Positions 16,072 to 23,941 of a DNA stretch of 64,000 nt are shown here, one piece after another. Every line of letters starts with the position of its first letter. Positions within the stretch are counted from its first letter, which is position 1. The translations under genes were made by a program, and so were the position numbers. Source of the DNA: Bacillus_BD oryzisoli (GTDB lineage: Bacteria > Bacillota > Bacilli > Bacillales > Cytobacillaceae); the NCBI RefSeq assembly GCF_036670025.1, contig NZ_CP137640.1, forward strand, positions 2,204,001 to 2,268,000, written 5' to 3'. A model generated the notes under the pieces. The model did no database searches and was not told the DNA's origin. It saw nothing but the letters and a program-made list of their open reading frames with translations.

Positions 16072-17226
16072 TTAAGACAACAAAATTAGATTCACAATCA
16101 ATATGACAGATAAGATACAAATAGCAGGGAGAGTTAAATAGAACTCTGCTTTTTTTCGTGCGGAAAAAAATGCATCATGATTCCTATATTGTTTGCCAAT
16201 TGGGTTTGACAGTATCACCTTATCCCATAAATACCCGACCCAGATCCAGATAAAGAACGAAAACCCGATCAGGATAAATAGTTTCAAGTACAAAGGAGGT
16301 ACAGTCATAATCGCAAATGCAGTAACGCCTAAAAGCTTAAAGTATCCTCCAAAGTAAGTTGTATTACGTAAGATGATTTTAATAAATAGTTCATAAAATC
16401 CAAACGGGGCAAGATTCTTCATAAATATTTTCTGTGATTGCGGGAATAGTAACGGTTGTTTTCTTTTAATGATTTTTTGTTTTTCAAACCCTGGACTTGC
16501 ACCAAAAATTAAATTGATAAAACGCAGTCTTTCTTCATTTTCTTTCGTTATTTCTTGTAAGAAGTAACGTGTTGTATGAAATCTTCGATTGACTAATATA
16601 AATGCCATAGCGGTAAAAAGGAAGGATATTCCAATAAAATAAACTGGCACAAAAACATAATTAGAAAAGAGAATAATCGTACCAACTAAAAATAAAACAA
16701 AAATACCAAACAATAACAGTTTTTCTATCCAACCGGTCCAGTACGATGAAAGAATCATTTTTATTGCCATGATACAGAATGAAAAGCCGACAAATAACAG
16801 CATAAAACAAATAATTTCTGAAAAGGAGAGTGAGTATTTACTAGTTAGAAAGGGTAACGCTACAATAACGGCGATTATAATAGAGATCGTACTTTTTATT
16901 AACGAATAGAGATAGGACCATTTCTTAAGATTAAAATATTTCAGCTTATGTTTCAGTAGAAACACCTCATCAGCTTCTTTTACAAATGTTCGATAACGGC
17001 TTGTCCACGAAATAAAATAAATAAAGACTGCTATAATAGGAAGATATACAAATTCACCCCATGCAGGCAGGTCTACCCACCAGGAGCGATAAATAAATCC
17101 CGCTATTACGAGACCGGGAACGACAATATATAGCAGAACCGTCCAGTCCAAAACCATTTTCACCACTTTATATTGAAAGCGAAAATCCTGTAACAGACGA
17201 TTAAACAGTATCGCGAGACTACTCAT
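16072..17226 (-). CDS. ABC transporter permease, EcsB/YthQ-like
   Basis: 384-aa membrane protein with about nine to ten hydrophobic segments. It has a soluble stretch near 90-110, and one near 215-275 with FGASPGFEKQKIIKRKQPLL. This is the layout of the EcsB family of Bacillus permeases. Its gene overlaps the end of the ATPase gene (the ATG lies within the ATPase GAG-TAG end), so the two form one exporter of unknown substrate. I use ATG 17226 rather than an in-frame TTG at 17241 because it gives the length typical of YthQ; neither start has a good ribosome site, as expected for coupled translation. Confidence 0.82.
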   Translation of the reverse strand: MSSLAILFNRLLQDFRFQYKVVKMVLDWTVLLYIVVPGLVIAGFIYRSWWVDLPAWGEFVYLPIIAVFIYFISWTSRYRTFVKEADEVFLLKHKLKYFNLKKWSYLYSLIKSTISIIIAVIVALPFLTSKYSLSFSEIICFMLLFVGFSFCIMAIKMILSSYWTGWIEKLLLFGIFVLFLVGTIILFSNYVFVPVYFIGISFLFTAMAFILVNRRFHTTRYFLQEITKENEERLRFINLIFGASPGFEKQKIIKRKQPLLFPQSQKIFMKNLAPFGFYELFIKIILRNTTYFGGYFKLLGVTAFAIMTVPPLYLKLFILIGFSFFIWIWVGYLWDKVILSNPIGKQYRNHDAFFSARKKAEFYLTLPAICILSVILIVNLILLS

Positions 17227-17932
17227 GGCCTTTGTCCGCAATCAAATGATGGTAGCAGTCAAATAGTGAAGCTCCAGGCAGACTGCAGGTTCCACGGAAA
17301 TCCTCTAACGTACCATAGGCAAGCTGTTGTCCATGGTCAATCAATACAAACTGATCACAAACCTTTTCAGCAGTATCCAGTACATGAGTACACATTAATA
17401 TTCCAACCCCGCGATTGCGTTCCTCCATAATCATTTCCAACACGATTTTCGTGGCAATTGGGTCCAATCCCATGAATGGTTCATCAATAATCAGCAGGTC
17501 AGGCTTAATCATTAAGGCTAAGATGAACATTGCCTTTTGCTGCATTCCTTTCGAATAGGTACCAGGTAATTCATGAATATGGTTTGTCAGCTGAAATTTT
17601 TTCAATAGAGGAGTCACACGGTTATTTAAAACCTCGACTGAAAGCTCCTCAACAGCTGCGATAAAATTGATATGTTCTTGTAGTGTAAGTTCATCGTAAA
17701 AAACAGGACGCTCTGGAAGGTAAGCCGTCGCAATCCCTTCCTTGAATAGTATTTCACCCTCTAAAAAGGGAATATGGCCAAGAATACTTTTAATCGTCGT
17801 ACTTTTCCCGGCGCCGTTAGCTCCTATTAATCCGATTAATTCACCTTTATGTATAGAAAAATCGAGATGATGGATTTTTGCTTCACCGGGATCATATCCT
17901 GCTTCATTGATTTTTATTGATATAAGTGACAT
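17219..17932 (-). CDS. ABC transporter ATP-binding protein, EcsA/YthP-like
   Basis: 237 aa. Walker A GANGAGKSTT near residue 40, the Q-loop region at YLPERP, signature TYSKGMQQK, Walker B LLIIDEPFMGLDP and switch His in CTHVLD. Powers the adjacent permease. The start is the ATG at 17932, 8 nt after GGGAGG; an ATG at 17938 is too near that site. First gene of the minus-strand run ATPase-permease-sirtuin. Confidence 0.88.
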   Translation of the reverse strand: MSLISIKINEAGYDPGEAKIHHLDFSIHKGELIGLIGANGAGKSTTIKSILGHIPFLEGEILFKEGIATAYLPERPVFYDELTLQEHINFIAAVEELSVEVLNNRVTPLLKKFQLTNHIHELPGTYSKGMQQKAMFILALMIKPDLLIIDEPFMGLDPIATKIVLEMIMEERNRGVGILMCTHVLDTAEKVCDQFVLIDHGQQLAYGTLEDFRGTCSLPGASLFDCYHHLIADKGHE

Positions 17933-17998
17933 AATCATTCCCTCCCGTAATATACTACGAAAGCTTATTGTGAAAAGATTCAAATTTCTCCCAATACA

Positions 17999-18040
17999 AA
18001 AAGGTCAGCCATACAGGATTTGTGCATGGCTGACCTTTTA
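17999..18040 (-). terminator. Terminator after the AbrB-family gene
   Basis: AAAAGGTCAGCCAT and its exact complement, 13-nt loop, flanked by A and T runs. It separates the AbrB-family gene from the ABC operon. Confidence 0.9.
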
Positions 18041-18043
18041 TAT

Positions 18044-19180
18044 TTATACCGACACTTGTGATTGAGTATTTTTCTGTTGCTCTTTTCGGTTTAATAATCT
18101 AAACAGCGGTGGCAGGACAAGGATCACAAAGACAATCCGCAGCACTTGAACGGCTACAACAAAGGTAGAGTCTGCCCCGAGAATAACTGCTGTTGTAGAC
18201 ATTTCCGCCACTCCTCCAGGTGCGAAGGCCAAAATAGAGGTAATAAGAGAAATGCCTGTAACCTTCGAAACGATAAACGCACATAGAAACATCGCAATGA
18301 TTAAACCGATCGTACCTAATAATGCTACAACGACCGTTCTTGCAACCCCAATAAACATACTTCTTTGGAAGCGGGATCCCACACTGGCTGCTATTAATAC
18401 CTGTGAAAGAATCATAATGATTTCCGGCCACCAGATAGCTAAATCATGGCCAGTAACAAAGGAATAAACACTTTGAAAACTAGCAACAAAGATCATTCCG
18501 CCCACAAGCCACGGTGCAGGAATTTTTAAAAACTTACCAACAAAATAACCGGCCCAGGCCGCTAATCCTAATACTACAGTCCCCAACAGCTGGCTCAGTG
18601 AAAATCCGGTTGTCGTAAGAGTATTACTGGCTGTCACCGAGGAATCCACAGGAGAGACCAGCCAGGCTGAAACTATAATGGGAATGGTTAGTACGGTTAA
18701 AAATACACGCATGGTCTGTACAATACTAACAATGGCTGTATTTGCACCAACCTCATCGGCAATACCGGGCAATGTTGCCACCCCTCCCGGCGCAGTAGCA
18801 AAAAAGCTTGTAATCATATCGGTCTTACTGAACTTCCAAAGAAGTAACCCGGAAAGAAGGGAAAAACCAATCGAGAGTAATAGCATAATAGAAATGGTGA
18901 TCCAGTTTTCACTAAAAATATGCAAAACGGAATAATTGATTTGTTTCCCAAGCTCAATCGCTAACAGCCATTGACCCATATTCAGCCAGTAGGTTGGAAG
19001 CCCTTTTGGCGAGCTAGTTATATTTAGCCACCCAGGCTGCCGAAAACAAAGAAAAGCAGCTAATATGATCGTCCCCAGCATCCAGCCAATTCCCAGACCT
19101 GTTAACGAGAAAAAGAACCCGCCAATACTGCTGACTAAAATAAACATTATACTGTGATAAAGGGTTTGATTTCGTTTCAT
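18044..19180 (-). CDS. AbrB-family membrane protein (AbrB duplication, PF05145 type)
   Basis: 378 aa with ten or more predicted helices in two homologous halves. Each half carries the repeat motif: FFATAPGGVATLPGIADEVG in the first, ILAFAPGGVAEMSTTAVILG in the second. Despite the label sometimes used (AbrB regulator), this is an integral membrane protein of unknown transport activity and not the AbrB DNA-binding protein. ATG 19180 follows GAAGGAATGT. Monocistronic, with its own terminator. Confidence 0.82.
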   Translation of the reverse strand: MKRNQTLYHSIMFILVSSIGGFFFSLTGLGIGWMLGTIILAAFLCFRQPGWLNITSSPKGLPTYWLNMGQWLLAIELGKQINYSVLHIFSENWITISIMLLLSIGFSLLSGLLLWKFSKTDMITSFFATAPGGVATLPGIADEVGANTAIVSIVQTMRVFLTVLTIPIIVSAWLVSPVDSSVTASNTLTTTGFSLSQLLGTVVLGLAAWAGYFVGKFLKIPAPWLVGGMIFVASFQSVYSFVTGHDLAIWWPEIIMILSQVLIAASVGSRFQRSMFIGVARTVVVALLGTIGLIIAMFLCAFIVSKVTGISLITSILAFAPGGVAEMSTTAVILGADSTFVVAVQVLRIVFVILVLPPLFRLLNRKEQQKNTQSQVSV

Positions 19181-19335
19181 AACATTCCTTCTTTAATCGT
19201 ATTATTGGGTAACAATTATAATAATAAATATAGTACATTTTTACAAAGAAAGAAAATATATTGTTCGTTTTTTGCCTCCATTTCAAAGTTTGCTAAATAT
19301 TCATGTTACTATAGTATAAAGGGGGAGATTTATAG

Positions 19336-19776
19336 ATGAGAAGGAAAATAACCATAATAGCGATAAGCTGTTTGCTGCTTCTGAGCGGATGTTCATTAAT
19401 CAGCGAGGTTAACAGTACAGTCGAGTATGCAAACGATGCTACTGAATACATTGAAACCGTGCAAAAATTTTCCAATCAATTACCAACACTGGCAAAAGAT
19501 GCAGTCAGGGATGAAGCTGGAAGGGAAAGTCTTGAAAGCGAATTAATGGCCATGAAAGAGGAAATTGGGAAATTTAATCAGATTAAGCCGCCTACCATAG
19601 CAGAGGATCTTCACAATCAAATAATGGACTCGAATAAAAAATTTGAAGAGGCAATAGACCTATATTTAACAGATATGGAGAATGGCATCATAAGACCATT
19701 GGAGGAAACGGGAATTTTAACAACCATTACTGACATTTCAACTTTGCTGGAGAATATCCAACAGCTTGTGAATTAG
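19336..19776 (+). CDS. predicted lipoprotein, DUF6376-like
   Basis: 146 aa. Signal peptide with lipobox LLLSGCS; Cys near residue 19 would be lipidated and anchor the protein outside the membrane. The rest is helical and acidic (VEYANDATEYIETVQKF, IKPPTIAEDLHNQIMDSN). Small Bacillus lipoproteins of this layout are grouped as DUF6376; no function is known. ATG 19336 follows GGGGGAGA. No terminator is obvious before the riboswitch that follows. Confidence 0.75.
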   Translation: MRRKITIIAISCLLLLSGCSLISEVNSTVEYANDATEYIETVQKFSNQLPTLAKDAVRDEAGRESLESELMAMKEEIGKFNQIKPPTIAEDLHNQIMDSNKKFEEAIDLYLTDMENGIIRPLEETGILTTITDISTLLENIQQLVN

Positions 19777-19865
19777 TTATCATTGTAAGCGCGAAAATTT
19801 CAAATTAACTTTACATTTTGCCAATACCATATTATGATGATATAAGAATATGAATATAGCTTCAT

Positions 19866-19955
19866 CTACTAGGGGTGCCATCATAAGGCTGAGAGAAAAC
19901 ATCTGTTTTCAACCCTTCGGACCTGATCCGGATAATTCCGGCGTAGGAAAGTAGG
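19866..19955 (+). promoter_or_regulatory. TPP riboswitch (THI box)
   Basis: Holds the conserved aptamer parts in order: CTACTAGGGGTGCC, GGCTGAGAG, ACCCTTCGGACCTGATCCGG, ATAATTCCGGCGTAGG and AAAGTAGG closing helix P1. Binding of thiamine diphosphate is expected to favour the downstream terminator and switch off thiW. Confidence 0.97.
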
Positions 19956-19985
19956 ATTTAATTTAACTTTCTTTTTGATAACAAT

Positions 19986-20017
19986 GCCGGGTCCTTACTA
20001 AGGGATCCGGCTTTTTA
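19986..20017 (+). terminator. Riboswitch-controlled terminator
   Basis: GCCGGGTCCTT paired with AAGGGATCCGGC (one wobble and one bulge), then five T. It lies between the TPP aptamer and thiW, as expected for transcription attenuation. Confidence 0.85.
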
Positions 20018-20052
20018 TATTACCAATTTCAACTAAAGAGAGGAGAAACAGA

Positions 20053-20556
20053 ATGAACAAAACATTGAAACTGACAATGACAGCGATGTTTGTTGCAATT
20101 GGAACACTTACAAGCCATCTGATTTACATCCCAATTGGATTTACTAAAGTTTTCCCGATACAACATTTTTTAAATGTATTGTCTGCTGTCTTATTAGGTC
20201 CAGCTTATGCTGTTCTACAGGCATTTACTGTTTCATTATTAAGAAATATCATGGGAACCGGCTCTGTCTTTGCGTTCCCAGGAAGTATGATTGGTGCCTT
20301 TTTGGCTGCTTACTTATTTATGAAAACAAAGAAGCTGTCCTTTGCATTTGCCGGAGAGATTGTTGGTACAGGCATATTAGGCGGGTTAGCGTGCTATCCT
20401 ATTGCAACTCTTCTTTTAGGCCAGGATGCCGCTCTGTTTGGCTTTATCCCAGCATTTATTATCAGTTCTTTTGCCGGAAGCTTCATTGGCTTTATCATGT
20501 TAAGTATCATGCTAAAAAACCCTGCAATTAAATCTTTTCAGCAAAGAAATCTATAA
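20053..20556 (+). CDS. thiW: energy-coupling-factor substrate-binding protein ThiW (thiazole uptake)
   Basis: 167-aa membrane protein with five to six helices (MTAMFVAIGTLTSHLIYIPI onward), typical of ECF S components of the ThiW family, which take up hydroxyethylthiazole for thiamine synthesis. Works with the shared EcfA/EcfT module encoded elsewhere. The upstream TPP riboswitch supports the substrate. AGAGAGGAG precedes the ATG. Alone in its transcript. Confidence 0.92.
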   Translation: MNKTLKLTMTAMFVAIGTLTSHLIYIPIGFTKVFPIQHFLNVLSAVLLGPAYAVLQAFTVSLLRNIMGTGSVFAFPGSMIGAFLAAYLFMKTKKLSFAFAGEIVGTGILGGLACYPIATLLLGQDAALFGFIPAFIISSFAGSFIGFIMLSIMLKNPAIKSFQQRNL

Positions 20557-20585
20557 ATAGATTCTAGTGTGAAGATGAAAAAAAT

Positions 20586-20637
20586 AAAAGAACAGCTTTG
20601 ATTTTGATTAGATAAGCTGTTCTTTTTCTATGTCTAT
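20586..20637. terminator. Bidirectional terminator between thiW and the chemoreceptor-like gene
   Basis: AAAAGAACAGCTT paired with AAGCTGTTCTTTT, 25-nt loop, T run. Confidence 0.85.
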
Positions 20638-21473
20638 TATAAACGATTCGATAAGGCCAATAAAAGCTTTGAAATTTCCTCAAACCTTGATATACGTGAA
20701 TTTATTTCTTTTGCTTTTTCCAGTTGGTTAATGACTGTTGCATTGATCGCTGTGACTTCTTCTGTAATATTCTGCAAATTGATTTGAAGCTCTCGTAATG
20801 TCTTTTCGATTTCTACACTCGCATCATTACTATGTCCAGATAATTTTCTAATCTCATTCGCTACGACCCCGAACCCTTTTCCCACTTCACCAATTCTGGC
20901 AGCCTCAATAGCTGCATTTAATCCAATTAACCTTGTTTGCGATGAAATGGACTTAATAGAATCAAGAATTTGGTTGGTAGTCTTAAATTTATTATTAATT
21001 TCATCCGCCTTGCCTTGCAGCATAATACTGTCATTATTCAATTGAGAGGCCACTTTTATAAATTCATCAATAATATGTCCAACCTCATTACTAGATTCTG
21101 CAAGCTCGAACGCACTTTTGTTTAAACCTGTCCACGTTTCTATATTTTTCGCTATGCCGACAGATCCAATGACATTTCTATATTCATCTAAAAGAGGATA
21201 CCCATAGATTCTGACAGGAATGCCATATAAAGAAGCATCCATGTTCTTAGCCGCAGGTTTCTTCGTCCTCATGGCATCTGCCATTGCTGATTTTGGATTT
21301 ACAGGATCACCGGGAGAAATATTTAATTTAACCGTTTTGCCATCCTTTTGTATGATAAATTTTTCTTTATCAGTAACAGCAAAGCCCATATCAGTCTGCA
21401 TAATTTCTGCAATCCAAGGAGTAATCGTAATTAATGCCTGCATTAATTCCTTTCCAGTTGCTCTGATTTCCAT
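20637..21473 (-). CDS. soluble methyl-accepting chemotaxis-type protein
   Basis: 278 aa without membrane segments. Residues about 1-115 form an unnamed sensor region (GFAVTDKEKFIIQKDGKTVK, VRIYGYPLLDEYRNVIGSVG, reminiscent of a PAS/GAF-like module). Residues about 150-270 carry a shortened MCP signalling hairpin with the highly conserved tip QTRLIGLNAAIEAARIGEVG and the following KGFGVVANEIRKLS. This would signal to CheA/CheW from the cytoplasm, or act in another sensory role. The C-terminal coiled coil is shorter than in full receptors. Monocistronic. Confidence 0.85.
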   Translation of the reverse strand: MEIRATGKELMQALITITPWIAEIMQTDMGFAVTDKEKFIIQKDGKTVKLNISPGDPVNPKSAMADAMRTKKPAAKNMDASLYGIPVRIYGYPLLDEYRNVIGSVGIAKNIETWTGLNKSAFELAESSNEVGHIIDEFIKVASQLNNDSIMLQGKADEINNKFKTTNQILDSIKSISSQTRLIGLNAAIEAARIGEVGKGFGVVANEIRKLSGHSNDASVEIEKTLRELQINLQNITEEVTAINATVINQLEKAKEINSRISRFEEISKLLLALSNRL

Positions 21474-21651
21474 TGGTTTCTCCTTTCTCTATGTACGAAT
21501 GAATAAAACAATAAGGAAATATTTTCTTCAAATAATATTATACATAAATATTATGGGGGAATATGTGATAAAAAAGGATTCCATAACATTATAAATAATC
21601 TTAGCAATGAAAGAGTCATAAAATTGACATATTTTTTCTGTTTATTTTACG

Positions 21652-21680
21652 TTGACAATATACCATAATGGGTATATTGT
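21652..21680 (+). promoter_or_regulatory. promoter with overlapping CstR/CsoR-like operator 1
   Basis: The -35 TTGACA (21652-21657) and -10 TATTGT (21675-21680) are 17 bp apart. The perfect inverted repeat ACAATATACC (21655-21664) / GGTATATTGT (21671-21680) overlaps both. Its core has the ATACC-x6-GGTAT pattern of CsoR/CstR-class repressors of copper or persulfide response. Confidence 0.65.
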
Positions 21681-21744
21681 ATGACGTTTAAGGGATATTA
21701 AAATAACTAGTCCAAAAAACATTTGATTTTTTTTAGAATAATTC

Positions 21745-21760
21745 ATACCCTTGTGGGTAT
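21745..21760 (+). promoter_or_regulatory. CstR/CsoR-like operator 2
   Basis: ATACCC-TTGT-GGGTAT, the same 16-bp layout as operator 1, located in the leader 64 nt before the DsrE gene. Two sites in one leader fit a tetrameric CstR-type regulator. The regulator gene itself is not in the window. Confidence 0.65.
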
Positions 21761-21823
21761 AGAGTTTTTTTGAAAGGAAGTCCCTTAAAAATAGTTGAAA
21801 TGAATAACAGGGAGGAAAATGAC

Positions 21824-22219
21824 ATGGCAAAACGAGTAGCAATTATCGCAAGTAACGGAGGTTTATTCGACGCATACAAGGTATTTAATATTGCGACAGC
21901 AGCAGCCTCTTTAGATCAGGAAGTTTCCATCTTTTTCACATTCGAAGGATTAAATTTAGTTCATAAGGAAGCTAATAAACAACTGCCTATTCCAGAAGGA
22001 AAAGAGCATTTTGCAGAAGGTTTTGCCAAGGCAAATGTACCGCCAATCCCTGATATGGTTGCCTTGGCTCAAGAGTTGGGTGTTAAACTAATCGGTTGTC
22101 AAATGACTATGGATGTAATGGAACTTGATAAAAGTGTATTTGTTGATGGGATTGAAGTTGGCGGTGCTGTTACGTTTTTAGAATTTGCAAAAGACGCTGA
22201 CGTAACTCTAACTTTTTAA
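21824..22219 (+). CDS. DsrE/DsrF-like sulfur-carrier protein
   Basis: 131 aa. Opens MAKRVAIIASNGGLFDAYKV. Has FFTFEGLNLVHKEAN and the conserved Cys in LGVKLIGCQMTMDVMELDKS, where sulfur is carried in this fold. Likely passes persulfide sulfur among TusA, rhodanese and CoA-disulfide reductase partners in hydrogen-sulfide/persulfide detoxification, as in yrkE-type and cst loci. GGGAGG lies 8 nt before ATG 21824. Behind two CstR-like operators; its downstream partner gene is ruined. Confidence 0.85.
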   Translation: MAKRVAIIASNGGLFDAYKVFNIATAAASLDQEVSIFFTFEGLNLVHKEANKQLPIPEGKEHFAEGFAKANVPPIPDMVALAQELGVKLIGCQMTMDVMELDKSVFVDGIEVGGAVTFLEFAKDADVTLTF

Positions 22220-22276
22220 TGAAAAGATAACTACTTATTATCATTCAAAATGAACCTACCATTAGGAGGAAAACTC

Positions 22277-22992
22277 ATGACACAGAAAGTAATCATCGTT
22301 GGTGGAGTTGCCGGGGGTGCTACAGCAGCAGCTAAATTAAGAAGAATAAGTGAAAACGTTGAGATTATCTAGTTGAACGCGGTGAATACGTTTCATTTGC
22401 TAACTGTGGTCTCCCTTACTATATGGAGGATTATAAATTGATGTCCGTGAACCAATGGAGAGGGAATTTGGTTATATTAAAGGTTCCGTTAATATTCCGT
22501 TAGACGAACTAAGAAACCGTTTGTCAGAAATCCCAACTGACAAGACGATTTATGTCAGCTGTCAAGTTGGATTACGAGGCTCTTTAGCATCCTGAATTCT
22601 AAAGAGCCATGGCTATAACGTGAAAAATGTTGATGGCGGCTGGAAAACGTATTCTTCTGTGTATGGTAGTAATATCGAGGTTAATGTAGACACGACAACA
22701 AACGACTTAGGTGAGACTGTTATCGATCATACCGAAGTTCCAACAAATATGGAAGTAGAGGAAATAACAGTTGATTCAGTTGTAGATGTTACCGGATTAG
22801 CCTGTCCAATGCAAATTGTTAAGCTCAAAAAGGGAATTGAAATCGATAGATAGTAATCAAATCCTAGAACTTCATGCCATAGATAAAGGAACGTCAAATG
22901 ACCTGCCTGCATGGTCAAAAAATGCCGGTCATACTCTCTTAAAAACAGAGCAAGAAGGGAACGTTAGTAAGTTCTGGATTAAAAAAAACTAA
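22277..22992 (+). pseudogene. CoA-disulfide reductase-rhodanese-TusA fusion, deleted and mutated
   Basis: Starts as a normal CoA-disulfide reductase (MTQKVIIVGGVAGGATAAAK, FAD-binding GxxGG). It shifts frame near 22370 (ERGEYVSFANCGLPYYM in the new frame), then jumps at about 22440 straight into the rhodanese domain (DVREPMEREFGYIKGSVNIP). Most of the reductase is therefore deleted, including the NADH domain. The rhodanese Cys (VSCQVGLRG) remains, but an in-frame TGA follows (LAS-stop-ILKSHGY). A TusA domain follows (VTGLACPMQIVKLKKGIE) and breaks frame near 22848; its tail (HAIDKGTSNDLPAWSKN) reads in another frame to 22992. Good ribosome site AGGAGG. Not functional as a fusion; a short TusA-bearing reading frame (22620-22853) is unlikely to matter. 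Confidence 0.85.
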
Positions 22993-23002
22993 CCTTTGAC
23001 TC

Positions 23003-23043
23003 AAACTCCTGTTAGCATCATTTTCACTGACAGGAGTTTTTTC
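23003..23043 (+). terminator. Terminator after the sulfur locus
   Basis: AAACTCCTGT / ACAGGAGTTT stem, long loop, T run. Confidence 0.88.
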
Positions 23044-23140
23044 TCTTTCATTGAATTCTTATAAAATTTTATTGATAATTATAGATATATGGATATGGAC
23101 TTATATCTCAATAAATAATTAATCGAAGGGATTGGTAAGG

Positions 23141-23890
23141 ATGAGTTTTTCCAATAAAACAGTAATCGTAACAGGAGCAGGGAAAGGAATCGGAAAGGGA
23201 ATCGCTCTGGCTTATGCAGAAAATGGAGCAAATGTCATTGTAGCTGAAATGGATGAAAAAACAGGCTCCCAGACCGTACATACCATTAAAGAGCAGGGAG
23301 GAGAAGCCCTTTTCGTTCAAACAGACGTTCGAAAAGAAACAGAAATCATCTCCTTAATGGAAACTGTCAACCAAGCATATGGAAGAATCGATATTTTAAT
23401 CAACAATGCAGGAAAAGGAGTTTTTAAACCTCTTTTTGATTTATCAATTGAAGAATGGGATGATGTCATCCAAACAAATCTAAGAAGTGTGTTCTTAGGC
23501 TCTCGTGAGGCAGCTAAGTACATGATGCAAAACGAGGAGGGAGGGGCAATTGTAAATATTGCCTCTACTAGGGCGATCATGTCAGAGCCTAATTCCGAAT
23601 CATACGCCGCTACAAAAGGCGGAATTGTAGCGATTACCCATGCACTTGCCGCTTCATTGAGCAATGAACGGATTACGGTGAATGCTATTTCTCCAGGATG
23701 GATTGAAACAGGAGATTACGCAAAGCTAAGTAAAACGGATCATGAACAGCATTTTTCAAAGAGGGTAGGGAAGCCTGAGGATATTGCAAGGGCATGTCTC
23801 TATTTAACAGCAAAAGAGAATGACTTTGTGACCGGAATCAACCTTGTCGTTGATGGAGGTATGACAAGGAAAATGATTTATGAGGAATAG
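23141..23890 (+). CDS. short-chain dehydrogenase/reductase (SDR)
   Basis: 249 aa, classical SDR. Cofactor motif TGAGKGIGKG near residue 12, NNAG near 87, catalytic Ser in NIASTRA, and Y-x3-K in SYAATKG. The C-terminal NAISPGWIETGDYA and the tail DFVTGINLVVDGGMT are standard. The cofactor is probably NAD(H), judging from an acidic residue after strand 2 (VIVAEMDE). Substrate unknown. ATG 23141 has AAGG close upstream; a TTG at 23132 is the alternative. Monocistronic. Confidence 0.88.
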   Translation: MSFSNKTVIVTGAGKGIGKGIALAYAENGANVIVAEMDEKTGSQTVHTIKEQGGEALFVQTDVRKETEIISLMETVNQAYGRIDILINNAGKGVFKPLFDLSIEEWDDVIQTNLRSVFLGSREAAKYMMQNEEGGAIVNIASTRAIMSEPNSESYAATKGGIVAITHALAASLSNERITVNAISPGWIETGDYAKLSKTDHEQHFSKRVGKPEDIARACLYLTAKENDFVTGINLVVDGGMTRKMIYEE

Positions 23891-23902
23891 ATTACATAGT
23901 TA

Positions 23903-23932
23903 AAAACCCTCTTGGAATTCCAAGAGGGTTTC
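23903..23932. terminator. Bidirectional terminator
   Basis: Perfect palindrome AACCCTCTTGGAA / TTCCAAGAGGGTT with A and T flanks, between the convergent SDR and ferredoxin oxidoreductase genes. Confidence 0.92.
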
Positions 23933-23941
23933 ATCCTTATC

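Noticed and set aside
19275..19310. CTAAATATTC in the gap before the lipoprotein gene as a Ter site for RTP
   Set aside because: Only the right part of the B. subtilis Ter pattern matches; the CTATGTAC core is absent.
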